NCBI GenBank assembly: GCA_900543625.1
Contig: UQSF01000006.1
Span: 42,939 to 106,938 of the forward strand
Reading direction: 5' to 3'
DNA: 64,000 bases
From: an uncultured Eubacteriales bacterium
GTDB taxonomy: Bacteria > Bacillota > Clostridia > Oscillospirales > Oscillospiraceae
The notes below the pieces were generated by a model, which was given only the letters and a program-made list of their open reading frames with translations, did no database searches and was not told where the DNA came from. Shown one piece after another: positions 8,779-17,417 of this stretch. Both the position numbers and the translations under genes were made by a program. The first letter of the stretch is position 1. Every line of letters begins with the position of its first letter.

Positions 8779-9467
8779 GCGTCCGCCTCCAGTCCGAAGC
8801 GCGTGCGGACTGCTGCGCACACGGCGTCGATGCTCTGCTCAAGCGTGAGCTCGCTCGTGTCGATGTGCACAGCGTCCGGCGCTGCCTTGAGCGGCGCGAT
8901 GGCGCGGTGCGTATCGTCATAGTCGCGCTGCTCGAGCTCACGCAGCACGTCGGCATACGGCTCCTGAATGCCCTTTTCCTGCAGCTGACGCCAGCGGCGC
9001 TGCGCGCGGCACTCCGCCGAGGCGGACAGAAAGATCTTCAGCCCGGCATCCGGCAAAACGACCGTACCGATGTCGCGCCCGTCCATAACGACGCTGTGCG
9101 TGCGGGCAAGGCTGCGCTGCATATCAAGCAGGAACGCGCGCACGACCGGCAGCGCCGACACGCGCGAGGCCAGCAGTGACACCTCCGGCAGACGGATCGT
9201 ATCCGAAACGTCCTCGCCGTTGAGCAGCATCCGCTGCTCTCCCACCGCATCATACACGAGCTCGATGCGCAGCGCCGGCAGCAGCGCCTGCATGGCATCA
9301 GCATCCGAGCAGTTCACGCCGGCGCGCTCTCCGGCAAGACCGACGGTGCGGTAGATCGCGCCGGTGTCCACATAGATCAGACCAAAGCGACGCGCAGCCG
9401 CGCGGGCGATCGTACTTTTTCCGGCACCGGAGGGGCCGTCAATGGCAACGGTAATATGAGTATCCAA
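8775..9467 (-). CDS. cmk: Cytidylate kinase
   Basis: Phosphorylates CMP and dCMP, recycling CMP released by lipid and isoprenoid synthesis. The 230-residue protein has the P-loop IDGPSGAGKST at residues 9-19 and the family motif MDGRDIGTVVLPDA around residue 125. It overlaps ispH by ATGA and starts 21 bases after the flavoprotein gene. cmk beside ispH-S1 or rpsA is a widespread order in bacteria. Confidence 0.95.
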   Translation of the reverse strand: MDTHITVAIDGPSGAGKSTIARAAARRFGLIYVDTGAIYRTVGLAGERAGVNCSDADAMQALLPALRIELVYDAVGEQRMLLNGEDVSDTIRLPEVSLLASRVSALPVVRAFLLDMQRSLARTHSVVMDGRDIGTVVLPDAGLKIFLSASAECRAQRRWRQLQEKGIQEPYADVLRELEQRDYDDTHRAIAPLKAAPDAVHIDTSELTLEQSIDAVCAAVRTRFGLEADA

Positions 9468-9488
9468 AACGTTCGTTTCCTTTCCTCG

Positions 9489-10727
9489 TTATGTGCAGAC
9501 GGCGCTGCCGGCCACATAGCCGGTGCTCCACGCGATCTGCAGGTTATAGCCGCCGGTATAGGCGTCCAGATCGAGCACCTCGCCGGCAAAATACAGCCCC
9601 GGCATCCGCTTGGATGCCATGGTGCGGGGATTGATCTCCTTGACCGACACGCCGCCGGAGGTGATGATCGCCTCACTGATCGGGCGCGTACCGCACACGG
9701 AGACCGGGAAGTGCTTGAACAGCTCCACGAGCTTGTGCCGCTGTTCGCGCGTAACAGTGTTGACCTTCGTATCCTCCGGAATACCGGACAGGCGCACGAG
9801 CACCGGGATCATGGCATGACCCGCAAGATCATAGAGCGCGTTCTTAAAGTCCCGGTTGGCATATTTCTGAAAATCACGCAGGATGCGCGCGTCGAGCTTC
9901 TTTTCATCCAGCGCCGGCTTCAGGTCGATGGACAGGCGATAGCTGTGCTGCGAGAAGTCGCGCATATGCGCGCTTGCCGACAGGACCAGCGGGCCGGAGA
10001 CACCGAAATGCGTGAAGAGCATCTCGCCGAGGTCGGAATAGACCTGCTTATTGTGCTCATCATAGACCGTGAGCGTCACGTTGCGCAGGGAAAAGCCCTG
10101 CATCTCGGCGCACCAAGGGTCATTGGATTCCAGCGGCACGAGCGAGGCGCGCAGCGGCGTGATCGTGTGGCCGAATTGCTGCGCAAAGCGATAGCCGTCG
10201 CCGGTCGAGCCGGTGAGCGGGTACGACATGCCGCCGGTGCAGACAACGGCTGCATCGCAGTCAATCGTGCCCTCCGTGGTCACGACGGCGGAAACTGCGC
10301 CGTCGCGCGTCAGAATATCGGTCGCAGCGGCGTGCAGAACGCGCCCCCCTGCGTGCGCATAGGCGCGCTCAAGCGCATTGGCGATGTCGTGCGAGCGGTC
10401 GGAGACCGGAAACACGCGGTTGCCGCGCTCGGTTTTGAGCGGCACGCCGAGGGATTCAAACAGCGCCATCGTGTCGCGCGGCTCGAAACGGTTGAGCGCG
10501 CTGTAGAGAAAGCGTCCATCACCGGGGATGTTTGCAAGCACGGTTTTGATGTCGCAGTTATTTGTCACATTGCAGCGGCCCTTGCCGGTGATGCGCAGCT
10601 TCTTGCCGAGCATCTTGTTCGGCTCGAGCAGCACGACGCTCAGCCCGCGCTGCGCCGCTGTGAGCGCACACATGGACCCGGCCGCACCGCCGCCGATCAC
10701 GACTACATCAGCTTTCAACGGTTCCAT
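9489..10727 (-). CDS. BaiN/HI0933-like FAD-dependent oxidoreductase
   Basis: A 412-residue flavoprotein of the HI0933/BaiN family. The N-terminal VVIGGGAAGSMCAL is the FAD dinucleotide fold (residues 7-20), GKGRCNVTN is the family signature, and GLYFAGEVLDLDAYTGGYNLQ near the end is the second FAD contact. Some relatives reduce bile-acid intermediates, but most are uncharacterised and this context (regulator, cmk, ispH) does not point to a substrate. I start it at 10727 behind GAGG; it overlaps the regulator's 3' end by 20 bases. Confidence 0.88.
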   Translation of the reverse strand: MEPLKADVVVIGGGAAGSMCALTAAQRGLSVVLLEPNKMLGKKLRITGKGRCNVTNNCDIKTVLANIPGDGRFLYSALNRFEPRDTMALFESLGVPLKTERGNRVFPVSDRSHDIANALERAYAHAGGRVLHAAATDILTRDGAVSAVVTTEGTIDCDAAVVCTGGMSYPLTGSTGDGYRFAQQFGHTITPLRASLVPLESNDPWCAEMQGFSLRNVTLTVYDEHNKQVYSDLGEMLFTHFGVSGPLVLSASAHMRDFSQHSYRLSIDLKPALDEKKLDARILRDFQKYANRDFKNALYDLAGHAMIPVLVRLSGIPEDTKVNTVTREQRHKLVELFKHFPVSVCGTRPISEAIITSGGVSVKEINPRTMASKRMPGLYFAGEVLDLDAYTGGYNLQIAWSTGYVAGSAVCT

Positions 10728-11571
10728 ACACCTCGTATTCTTTCCAGACGTTCTCCAGCTTCCGGAAGGTCTCGAACGTGCGCGCACGGTCGCGCGCGCT
10801 GACCGCCATGATGAGCGCGTTGATCATGCTCAGCGGTGCAACGAGAGAATCCAGGAACGAGACCATCTCACTTTTCGTATACAGGCAGACATCCGAGATC
10901 TCATTGAGCGGCGAAACCTTGCCGTCCGTCAGGCCGAGGCAGCGTGCACCGTGGTCGCGCGCAAACTTCATGGCGCTGATCGTGCGCTTGGAATAGCGCG
11001 GGAAGCTGATGCCGATGATGAGGTCGCCCTCACCGATGCGCAGCAGCTGCTCATAGACCTCGCGCGCGGCGATCTCCTTGACAACAGTGACGTCATCGAG
11101 CAGGAGCTTAAGATAGATTGCCAGAAAATCAGCCAGCGTCGTGGACGTGCGCATGCCGATGATGTAGATGTGCTTTGCAGACAGGATCATATCGACTGCC
11201 TGATTGAAGTAATCCTGATCGATCTCGTCGAGCGTGGCCTGAAGGTTATTGATGTCGGCACGCAGCACCGCTTTGAGTACATCGTGCCCGTCCATGGTGC
11301 TCTCAGCCGCCTCGATGCGCTCGACCGAGGTCAGACGGTTGCGCACAATCTCCTGCAGCGCTTTTTTCATGCCGGGATAGCCCCGATAGCCGAGGTCGGC
11401 CGCAAAGCGCACGACGGTCGACTCACTCACGCCGGTCACTTCGCCGAGGCGCGCCGCCGTCATGAAAGCCGCCTTATCATAATTCTTGAGAATAAACTGC
11501 GCGATCGTCCGCTGCCCCTTCGAAAAGGAGGGAAATTTATGTTCCAAAACAGACAATATATCCATTTTCAT
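10708..11571 (-). CDS. MurR/RpiR family transcriptional regulator
   Basis: A 287-residue regulator with an N-terminal HTH (residues 1-75; the recognition region reads TGVSESTVVRFAADLGYRGYP) and a C-terminal SIS phosphosugar-binding domain (about 120-255). Family members sense amino sugar or sugar phosphates. The start at 11571 has AAGGTG five bases upstream. Its own leader holds an inverted repeat that could be an autoregulatory operator. There is no sugar-use gene beside it, so the ligand is unknown. Confidence 0.88.
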   Translation of the reverse strand: MKMDILSVLEHKFPSFSKGQRTIAQFILKNYDKAAFMTAARLGEVTGVSESTVVRFAADLGYRGYPGMKKALQEIVRNRLTSVERIEAAESTMDGHDVLKAVLRADINNLQATLDEIDQDYFNQAVDMILSAKHIYIIGMRTSTTLADFLAIYLKLLLDDVTVVKEIAAREVYEQLLRIGEGDLIIGISFPRYSKRTISAMKFARDHGARCLGLTDGKVSPLNEISDVCLYTKSEMVSFLDSLVAPLSMINALIMAVSARDRARTFETFRKLENVWKEYEVYGTVES

Positions 11572-11584
11572 ATGTTCACCTTGC

Positions 11585-11654
11585 AAATACGCATTTTTTG
11601 CTGCTATGTCGCAGCGTATTTTTATATTTTAAGCAAATGCCGGGTATTTTGCAA
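11585..11654 (-). promoter_or_regulatory. Promoter and inverted-repeat operator of the RpiR-type regulator
   Basis: Minus strand: TTGCAA (11649-11654), 17 bases, TAAAAT (11626-11631). Between the -10 box and the ribosome binding site is an inverted repeat AAATACGC/GCGTATTT (11585-11592 and 11614-11621), placed where a repressor would block transcription. Confidence 0.55.
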
Positions 11655-11702
11655 GTCACATCTGCAACTTTTGCGCGAAAAACTTGCATAAACTTCCTCA
11701 CC

Positions 11703-12404
11703 TCAAAGGTGCGATTTTAGGTAGGCGACCTCCTCGTCAGTCAATTCCCGCCACCGGCGCGGCGCGAGTGTCCCGAGGTGCAGCTCTCCCTCCGCCACGC
11801 GCACAAGGCGCAGCACGCGCAGACCCGCGAGTGCGCACAGGCGGCGCACCTGCCGGTTGCGCCCCTCATGGATCGTGACGGACAGGCGGTCAGGCGCGAG
11901 CACCGTCACCTCCGCCGGGCGGACGCGATAGCCCTCCAGCTCCGTGACGGCGTGCATGACCTCTGCTGCCGCTGCAAGATCGCCGCCCGCAACGTCGACC
12001 TCATACGTCTTGGTGATCTCGTGCGACGGGTGCATGAGGCAGTTTGCGATCTCGCCGTCATTGGTCAAAATGAGCAGCCCCTCGGAATCCAGATCCAGCC
12101 GGCCGACCGGATACAGCCGCTCCCCCGCCGAGGCCACAAGATCCGCCACCGTTTTGCGGCCGCGCTCATCGTGCAGCGTCGTGACATAGCCGCGCGGCTT
12201 ATTGAGCATTATGTACCGCTTCGGCGCTCTGGACGGCAGCGGACGGCCGTCAATGCAGATGACGTCGGTCTCCGGGTCTGCCTGCGCGCCGAGCTGTGCA
12301 ACGCAGCCGTTGACGGTCACGCGGCCTGCGGAGATCATTGTCTCCGCCGCGCGGCGGGATGCAACGCCCGCCTCAGAAATGCACTTTTGCAGCCGCTGCT
12401 GCAT
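11703..12404 (-). CDS. rluB: RsuA/RluB family pseudouridine synthase
   Basis: A 233-residue rRNA pseudouridine synthase. An S4 RNA-binding domain covers residues 1-60 (RLQKCISEAGVASRRAAE), followed by the catalytic domain with GRLDLDSEGLLILTNDGE, whose first Asp is the catalytic one. It most resembles RluB, which modifies 23S rRNA, but RsuA cannot be excluded. I use the ATG at 12404; GTG and ATG codons just upstream overlap the GAGGTG ribosome site. It follows dacF directly. Confidence 0.9.
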   Translation of the reverse strand: MQQRLQKCISEAGVASRRAAETMISAGRVTVNGCVAQLGAQADPETDVICIDGRPLPSRAPKRYIMLNKPRGYVTTLHDERGRKTVADLVASAGERLYPVGRLDLDSEGLLILTNDGEIANCLMHPSHEITKTYEVDVAGGDLAAAAEVMHAVTELEGYRVRPAEVTVLAPDRLSVTIHEGRNRQVRRLCALAGLRVLRLVRVAEGELHLGTLAPRRWRELTDEEVAYLKSHL

Positions 12405-12414
12405 GGTCATCACC

Positions 12415-13551
12415 TCAAAATTCAGGATAGTAAGCGGAAAAATACCGGCTGACGCGCGTCCACAGGCGGCCGAGCCGTGCGAGCGGCGTGATCTTCACAT
12501 CCGGGTCGAGCGCCGCGGGTTCGGCATAGCAGAGCGCCACGGAGACGCTTTGCCCATCCGGCCCGGTCGCCGTCAGCGTGCCCGCCCGCGTCCCTTGCTG
12601 CACCGGTGCAAACGCAAAGCGCGGCAGCTCCGCTGTGAGCGTCACCGTGTCCTCCGGACGCAGGAGCAGATAAGCCTCCTGTTCCGGTGTTACCGCGCAG
12701 ACCTGCACCGTGCCGGAGAGCACCGGAACAGCATAGACCGGCGTATCTCCGGCGACGGCGCGATACGCATAGTTTTCAAACGCCCAGTCGAGTAGGCGCG
12801 TGTGATCATTCCAGTCATCCGGATCCGAGAGCGTCACGCAGACAAAACGCGTCGCGCCGCGCTGTGCACAGGACACAAGCGTGCGTCCGGACGCCTTCGT
12901 GTAGCCGGTCTTGACGCCGACCGCGCCGTCATAGCAGCGCAGCAGCCGGTTGTGATTGACGAGCGTTTGCCCTCCGATAGTCGCGCGCTCGGTGGCCACG
13001 ATGGTACAAAATGTATCGTTCGCCATAGCCGCGCAGGTGAGCGCCGCCATGTCGCGCGCCGTGGAATAATGCCCCTCGGCATCCAAGCCGTTGGGGTTTT
13101 GAAAGGCGCTGCCGGTCATGCCGAGCGCACGCGCCTTATCGTTCATCATGTCTGCAAATGCCTGCACCGAGCCCGCCGTGTGGCATGCGAGCGCGAGCGC
13201 GGCGTCATTGCCGGACACGAGCATCATGCCGTAGAGCAGCTCCTCGACCGTATACGTCTCTCCGGCGCGCAGATACATCGACGAGCCCTCGACCGCCGTG
13301 CATTCCGGCAGGATCTCGACCGATTCCCCGAGCGCACAGTGCTCGAGCACGACGAGCGCCGTCATGATCTTCGTCGTGCTGGCGATGCCGAGGCGTGCGT
13401 CCGCATTCTTTTCATAGAGCACCGTTCCGGTCTCGGGATGCACAACGATGGCGGCCTGTGCCGTATTGTCCGTCCCGGCAGCGTAGGCGCGCGGCGCACA
13501 CGGAAAGAGCATGGCGAGCGCGCACAGGAGCGCAAATATCGTCCGTTTCAA
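12415..13551 (-). CDS. dacF: D-alanyl-D-alanine carboxypeptidase (DacF-like, S11)
   Basis: Trims the terminal D-Ala from peptidoglycan stem peptides outside the cell. The 378-residue precursor has a signal peptide (about residues 1-25, ending AYA-A) and all three penicillin-binding motifs: STTK at 58-61, SGN at 113-115, and KTG in GVKTGYTKASG. A C-terminal beta-rich domain and amphipathic tail follow. I infer a TTG start at 13551, eight bases after GGGTGG; no ATG is available at the signal peptide. The ribosome site lies in the 3' arm of a stable hairpin. Confidence 0.9.
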   Translation of the reverse strand: MKRTIFALLCALAMLFPCAPRAYAAGTDNTAQAAIVVHPETGTVLYEKNADARLGIASTTKIMTALVVLEHCALGESVEILPECTAVEGSSMYLRAGETYTVEELLYGMMLVSGNDAALALACHTAGSVQAFADMMNDKARALGMTGSAFQNPNGLDAEGHYSTARDMAALTCAAMANDTFCTIVATERATIGGQTLVNHNRLLRCYDGAVGVKTGYTKASGRTLVSCAQRGATRFVCVTLSDPDDWNDHTRLLDWAFENYAYRAVAGDTPVYAVPVLSGTVQVCAVTPEQEAYLLLRPEDTVTLTAELPRFAFAPVQQGTRAGTLTATGPDGQSVSVALCYAEPAALDPDVKITPLARLGRLWTRVSRYFSAYYPEF

Positions 13552-13588
13552 AACAAGCACCACCCTTTTGAAGTTTCGGGCGGTGCTT
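13549..13588 (-). terminator. Hairpin between gerW and dacF that also contains the dacF ribosome site
   Basis: An 11-base-pair stem (13578-13588 with 13555-13565, one G-U) and 12-base loop lies 24 bases after the gerW stop. The 3' arm holds the dacF Shine-Dalgarno and the short T-rich stretch after it contains the proposed TTG start. It could attenuate the upstream transcript, mask the dacF start, or both. Confidence 0.6.
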
Positions 13589-13611
13589 ATTGTGTGCGCT
13601 CAGAGCGTGGA

Positions 13612-13992
13612 TTATGCTTTGTCGGCCTTGCGCTGGTCGATGAACCGGTCGATGCGGTCAAAGACCTGCGGGGTCATGTCGATGAGCCGGTCGAACGTGT
13701 TCGAGGCGGGCGGCATGACGTTGAGCATACGCACATTGCCGTCCTTGACGATCAGAAAGCCCATCGGCTCGACCTTGACGCCTGCGCCGCTGCCGCAGCC
13801 GACGCCGTTTTTGTTCTCCTTCATCGGAAACTCCGACCCGCCGCTGGCAAAGGCGAAGCTGACGCGGGAGAGCGGAATGAGCGTGATGTCGTCCGGCGTC
13901 GTGATCGGTTCGCCGACGACGGTGTTCGTGTCCACCATTTCCTTGATCTTGCTCATGGTCGCAGTCATGACTGCGCTGATTTGATTATCCAT
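13612..13992 (-). CDS. gerW: GerW family sporulation protein (YtfJ)
   Basis: A 126-residue YtfJ/GerW protein. In B. subtilis GerW is made in sporulating cells and needed for normal germination. The family core GEPITTPDDITLIPLSRVSFAFASGG is followed by a Gly-rich stretch with GCGSGAGVKVEPMGFLIV. It overlaps the DUF2953 gene by eight bases; ytfI-ytfJ is the same pair in B. subtilis. It is one of the main signs that the organism makes endospores. Confidence 0.93.
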   Translation of the reverse strand: MDNQISAVMTATMSKIKEMVDTNTVVGEPITTPDDITLIPLSRVSFAFASGGSEFPMKENKNGVGCGSGAGVKVEPMGFLIVKDGNVRMLNVMPPASNTFDRLIDMTPQVFDRIDRFIDQRKADKA

Positions 13993-14623
13993 TGCTGACC
14001 TTCCTTTCCTGCGTGTCCGGCGCGGTCTTTGCGCGCGCGGCGCGAGCCTTCTTTGCCTGCAGCTTCTGCTTCAGATATCCGGCGCCGAATATGAGCGCGA
14101 CGGCGACGATCTGCCCGATGCGGATCGTGCAGACGATGCGTGCGTCGATGCGCGGACGCTCGGCGTCAAAATCCACGCCGGTCTGAATGTCCCGCTCGTC
14201 GATGCACAGCGTCCGCTCAGCCAGCGGCGTGAGCGCTCCGAGCGCGGCGTTGACATAGCCGAACGCCAGAGCCGTGTCATACGGGTCGGGCGCGCCGGAT
14301 ACAAACACCAGCCGCAGCAACCGCACGTGCAGCTTCTGCCGCAGACGATCGAGCGCCTGCAAGCCGAGCTCCGCCAGCTTGAGCAGCGTCTGCGCGTCCG
14401 GCGGCGCAGACTTTTTCCTTGCTTTTTTCTTCTTCGGTTTCTTGGTTCTCGCCTTCCCGGGCTTTGCATCCGGTGCCTTCGGCAGCAGGTGCAGCCGCGC
14501 CGGACCGATGCGCGCCGCGAGGAAAAATGCCCCCTCGGCATACGCCGCATCCACGCCGACCGGCAGCAGATTCAGCAGCGTCAGCGCCAGCGCGATCGCC
14601 AGGATGATCCACAGGGCCGTCAA
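13985..14623 (-). CDS. DUF2953 membrane-anchored protein (YtfI-like)
   Basis: A 212-residue protein of unknown function. It has one N-terminal hydrophobic segment (residues 3-22), then a very Lys/Arg-rich stretch around residues 52-72 (KPGKARTKKPKKKKARKK), then a conserved region ending in a second weak hydrophobic segment near residue 180. DUF2953 genes often precede gerW, as here, so a sporulation role is plausible but unproven. Confidence 0.75.
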   Translation of the reverse strand: MTALWIILAIALALTLLNLLPVGVDAAYAEGAFFLAARIGPARLHLLPKAPDAKPGKARTKKPKKKKARKKSAPPDAQTLLKLAELGLQALDRLRQKLHVRLLRLVFVSGAPDPYDTALAFGYVNAALGALTPLAERTLCIDERDIQTGVDFDAERPRIDARIVCTIRIGQIVAVALIFGAGYLKQKLQAKKARAARAKTAPDTQERKVSNG

Positions 14624-14629
14624 TCGGCA

Positions 14630-15247
14630 TCACTCCCCTGTCGGTTTTTCCTCCGTATCGGTCAGCTCCATCTGTTCGCCGCGGCCGCGCAGCTCCGAGA
14701 TGGCCTGCTCGAGCTTGTCCGCGCCCTCATCGGACGACAGGTCCGGCAGCACAGGCAGCTCGTCGAGCGACTGCATACCCATGGTGCGCAAAAACAGCGC
14801 GCTCGTGCGGTACAGTGACGGGCGGCCGGGTGCATCGAGCTTGCCGCAGGACTCAATGAGCCCGCGCTCCAGCAATGTCGTGACCGTGTAGGCGCTGTCC
14901 ACGCCGCGCACCTGATCGACATATGCGCGCGTGACCGGCTGAAAATATGCCACGATCGCCAGCACCTCCAGCGCCGGCTGCGAGAGTTTGGGCGGCTTGC
15001 GCTGCTCGAGCGTGCGTCGGATGTAGTCGGCATACTCCGGGGCGGAGCAAAGCTGCAGCAGATCGTTCATCTGCACCAGACGCATGCCGCAGCGGTTTTC
15101 CTCATACGCCGCAGCAAGGTCCTTGGCAGCCGAGATGATCGTCTGCGTCTGCTCACCGGTGACAAGCGCGATGCGCGACGCCGGCACGGGATCACCCGCT
15201 GCAAATAAGATGGCCTCAATGACCGAAAGCAATTCATCGTGTTCCAT
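14630..15247 (-). CDS. scpB: Segregation and condensation protein B
   Basis: The winged-helix kleisin-interacting subunit of the SMC-ScpAB condensin that organises chromosomes. The 205-residue protein starts MEHDELLSVIEAILFAAGDPV and contains the family block LSQPALEVLAIVAYFQPVTRAYVDQVRGVDS. The ATG at 15247 has a GAGTGAGAG site upstream. An acidic tail (DTEEKPTGE) ends it. It follows scpA by eight bases. Confidence 0.95.
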   Translation of the reverse strand: MEHDELLSVIEAILFAAGDPVPASRIALVTGEQTQTIISAAKDLAAAYEENRCGMRLVQMNDLLQLCSAPEYADYIRRTLEQRKPPKLSQPALEVLAIVAYFQPVTRAYVDQVRGVDSAYTVTTLLERGLIESCGKLDAPGRPSLYRTSALFLRTMGMQSLDELPVLPDLSSDEGADKLEQAISELRGRGEQMELTDTEEKPTGE

Positions 15248-15255
15248 AAAAACTC

Positions 15256-16065
15256 TCACTCAACAATGGATTCCAGAATATCGTCCGTCGTGCCGCCCGT
15301 GAAGCTTGCGACATACTCGCCGTTTTGCTCCGAGAGCATCAGGTGGCCAAGACTGCACAGCTCGAGCACGGACAAAAAGGTCGCCACGATCTCGCTGCGG
15401 CTCGCGCACTGACCGTAGAGCGCGTTGAGCGGCATGCTCCCCCGCTCACGCAGCTCGTCAATGAGCGTGCGGCACTTATCGCGCACACTGTAGATGATGC
15501 GCTTGGGCGCTGCCAGCTGCAGCGTATCCGTCGACGCTGCACCACCGCGCGTAAAAACGGACAGCAGCGCGCGCAGAAGGTCGGCCTCCTCGATGCGGTA
15601 GCGGTACTCCCCCGCCGCCTTCGGCAGCGGCTCCGGCGGGCGCGACAGATAGTGCAGCCCGTTCTGCGCCGCGGCCTCGAGCATCGGCGTGACGGTCTTG
15701 ACCGCCGCATACGTATCCTTGCACTTGAGCTGCTCGAGCGAGGCGATGAGCTGCTCAAGCTCCGTGACCTCCTTCTCCTCGGTGAGAAGCATGCGCGTCT
15801 TGATATAGAGCAGATACGACGCCATCTGCACAAACTCGCTCGCGATCTCGAGATCGAGCTTTTCCATGGCGTTGAGGTACTCCAGATACTGATCGAGGAT
15901 GTCCGAGATCTTGATGTCGCGGATCTCGATCTTATTCTTCGACAGCAGCAGCAGGATCAGGCTCAGCGGACCTTCAAAATCCGCCATCTCGCTCTTGTCA
16001 TGGATGATGCCCTCGAGAAAATAAGTTGGATCGCCCGGCTTAGCCGAAGATGCCGATAAGTTCAT
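15256..16065 (-). CDS. scpA: Segregation and condensation protein A
   Basis: The kleisin subunit of the SMC complex. The 269-residue protein has the N-terminal signature FEGPLSLILLLLSKNKIEIRDIKISDI and the EFVQMASYLLYIKTRMLL helix that binds Smc, plus a C-terminal winged helix. The ATG at 16065 has GGAG seven bases before it and overlaps the end of the M50 protease gene by 26 bases. Confidence 0.94.
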   Translation of the reverse strand: MNLSASSAKPGDPTYFLEGIIHDKSEMADFEGPLSLILLLLSKNKIEIRDIKISDILDQYLEYLNAMEKLDLEIASEFVQMASYLLYIKTRMLLTEEKEVTELEQLIASLEQLKCKDTYAAVKTVTPMLEAAAQNGLHYLSRPPEPLPKAAGEYRYRIEEADLLRALLSVFTRGGAASTDTLQLAAPKRIIYSVRDKCRTLIDELRERGSMPLNALYGQCASRSEIVATFLSVLELCSLGHLMLSEQNGEYVASFTGGTTDDILESIVE

Positions 16066-16714
16066 AGCCCCACTCCGCAAATACAAAGAGTTTGTCAAAC
16101 GCGGCATCCGTCACCGTGGTGAGCGGCTTGCCAAGCACGCCGGTCGCGACCAGCACGAGCAGCAGAATCATCCCGTAGCGTTCATAGCGCATGAGCTTTG
16201 CATAGGCCGCGTCGGGCAGCAGCGCAAAGAGCACCTTCGACCCGTCGAGCGGCGAGACCGGGATGATGTTGAAAATGGCCAGCGCCAGACTGATGTACGC
16301 CGTCAGCCAGATCATGTCCAGCAAAAACTGTACTGAGTACAGCGCCCGGTACAGCAGGCCGTACAGAAACAGAAACACCAGCGCGAGCAGCACATTGGAT
16401 GCCGGCCCGGCCAGCGCCGTGAGCGCCATGCCGCGCTTGGGATTGCGAAAGCGCATCATGTTCACCGGTACGGGCTTCGCCCAGCCGAACTTGAACACGA
16501 CCATCATCAGCAGACCCATCATGTCGATATGTTTGAGCGGGTTGAGCGTGAGACGGCCGGCGTCCTTCGCCGTCGGATCGCCGAGGCGATACGCGACCCA
16601 GCCGTGCGATACCTCGTGAAACGTGATGCACAGCAGCGCCGGAACGACCGACAGCACGATATTGAGCAGATATGACCAGTCCAGCCCGTGCCAGATCGAT
16701 TGCAGTGTGTTCAC
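16040..16714 (-). CDS. Site-2 protease family (M50) membrane metalloprotease
   Basis: A 224-residue intramembrane protease of the short M50 type. Zinc motif HEVSH is at residues 33-37 within the first helices, and the third ligand is in NIIPVSPLDGSK; there are about five hydrophobic segments. Substrate unknown. I use a GTG start at 16714 because GGGAGG lies seven bases upstream. Beside scpAB this gene is common in Firmicutes. A promoter overlaps the engB terminator just upstream. Confidence 0.88.
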   Translation of the reverse strand: MNTLQSIWHGLDWSYLLNIVLSVVPALLCITFHEVSHGWVAYRLGDPTAKDAGRLTLNPLKHIDMMGLLMMVVFKFGWAKPVPVNMMRFRNPKRGMALTALAGPASNVLLALVFLFLYGLLYRALYSVQFLLDMIWLTAYISLALAIFNIIPVSPLDGSKVLFALLPDAAYAKLMRYERYGMILLLVLVATGVLGKPLTTVTDAAFDKLFVFAEWGYELIGIFG

Positions 16715-16743
16715 GCACGCACCTCCCATTCCTACAAAATTGC

Positions 16744-16772
16744 ATTATAGCAAGTCCCCGCCGAAAAAACAA
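16744..16772 (-). promoter_or_regulatory. Promoter for the M50-scpA-scpB operon
   Basis: Minus strand: TTGTTT (16767-16772), 17 bases, TATAAT (16744-16749). The -35 box lies in the U-tract of the preceding terminator, so the two transcription units are packed with no spare sequence. Confidence 0.65.
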
Positions 16773-16802
16773 GTGCAGAGCGCGCAATCGCACGCTCTGC
16801 AC
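16763..16802 (-). terminator. Intrinsic terminator after engB
   Basis: A 10-base-pair stem (GTGCAGAGCG with CGCTCTGCAC) followed on the minus strand by TTGTTTTTT. It ends the tig-clpP-clpX-lon-engB transcript. Confidence 0.88.
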
Positions 16803-16814
16803 AGCGTTTCTGAT

Positions 16815-17408
16815 TCAGCCGACGGCACGCAGGATCTCCCCGAGCAGCACCTCGCGCCCGGTGCCCTTCTCCGCCGAAAACGGCAGCAGCACCGCGTCAT
16901 CCGGCAGCAAAAGCGTCGCGCGGATGCGCGCGAGATTCGGCTCAATCTCCGACTTTTTGAGCTTGTCGCACTTGTTGGCCACGACGACCATCGGGCAGCC
17001 GGTGGAATGAAACCACGCGGCCATCGTCTCATCATCCGCCGTGGGTTTGTGGCGGGCGTCGACGATCATGATGCCGAGCGTGATGCGCGCAGGGTCAGCG
17101 AAGAAATCCTCCATGAGCTTACCCCAGCGGTCGCGCTCCGTTTTGGCAACGCTGGCATAGCCGTAGCCCGGCAGGTCGACAAAGTACGCACGTCGGTCGA
17201 TGCAGAAGTAATTGACATGGACGGTCTTACCGGGCTGCGAGCCGACGCGGGCAAAATTTTTGCGGTTGAGCAGCCGGTTGATGACCGAGGACTTGCCGAC
17301 GTTCGACTTGCCGGCAAAGACGATGCACGGCAGGTCAGCCGTCAGAAAGCCGGACGGGCTGACGGCGGACTTGAGAAACTCCGCCTTATTCAGGTTCAGG
17401 GTCGGCAT
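16815..17408 (-). CDS. engB: Ribosome biogenesis GTPase EngB (YsxC/YihA)
   Basis: A 197-residue GTPase needed for late 50S subunit assembly. Motifs in order: P-loop GKSNVGKSS (residues 33-41), G2 region QPGKT, G3 DLPGYG, and G4 NKCDK. The gene directly follows lon; lon-engB (ysxC) is the same pair as in B. subtilis. It is the last gene before the terminator at 16763. Confidence 0.95.
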   Translation of the reverse strand: MPTLNLNKAEFLKSAVSPSGFLTADLPCIVFAGKSNVGKSSVINRLLNRKNFARVGSQPGKTVHVNYFCIDRRAYFVDLPGYGYASVAKTERDRWGKLMEDFFADPARITLGIMIVDARHKPTADDETMAAWFHSTGCPMVVVANKCDKLKKSEIEPNLARIRATLLLPDDAVLLPFSAEKGTGREVLLGEILRAVG

Positions 17409-17417
17409 ATGCTCACC

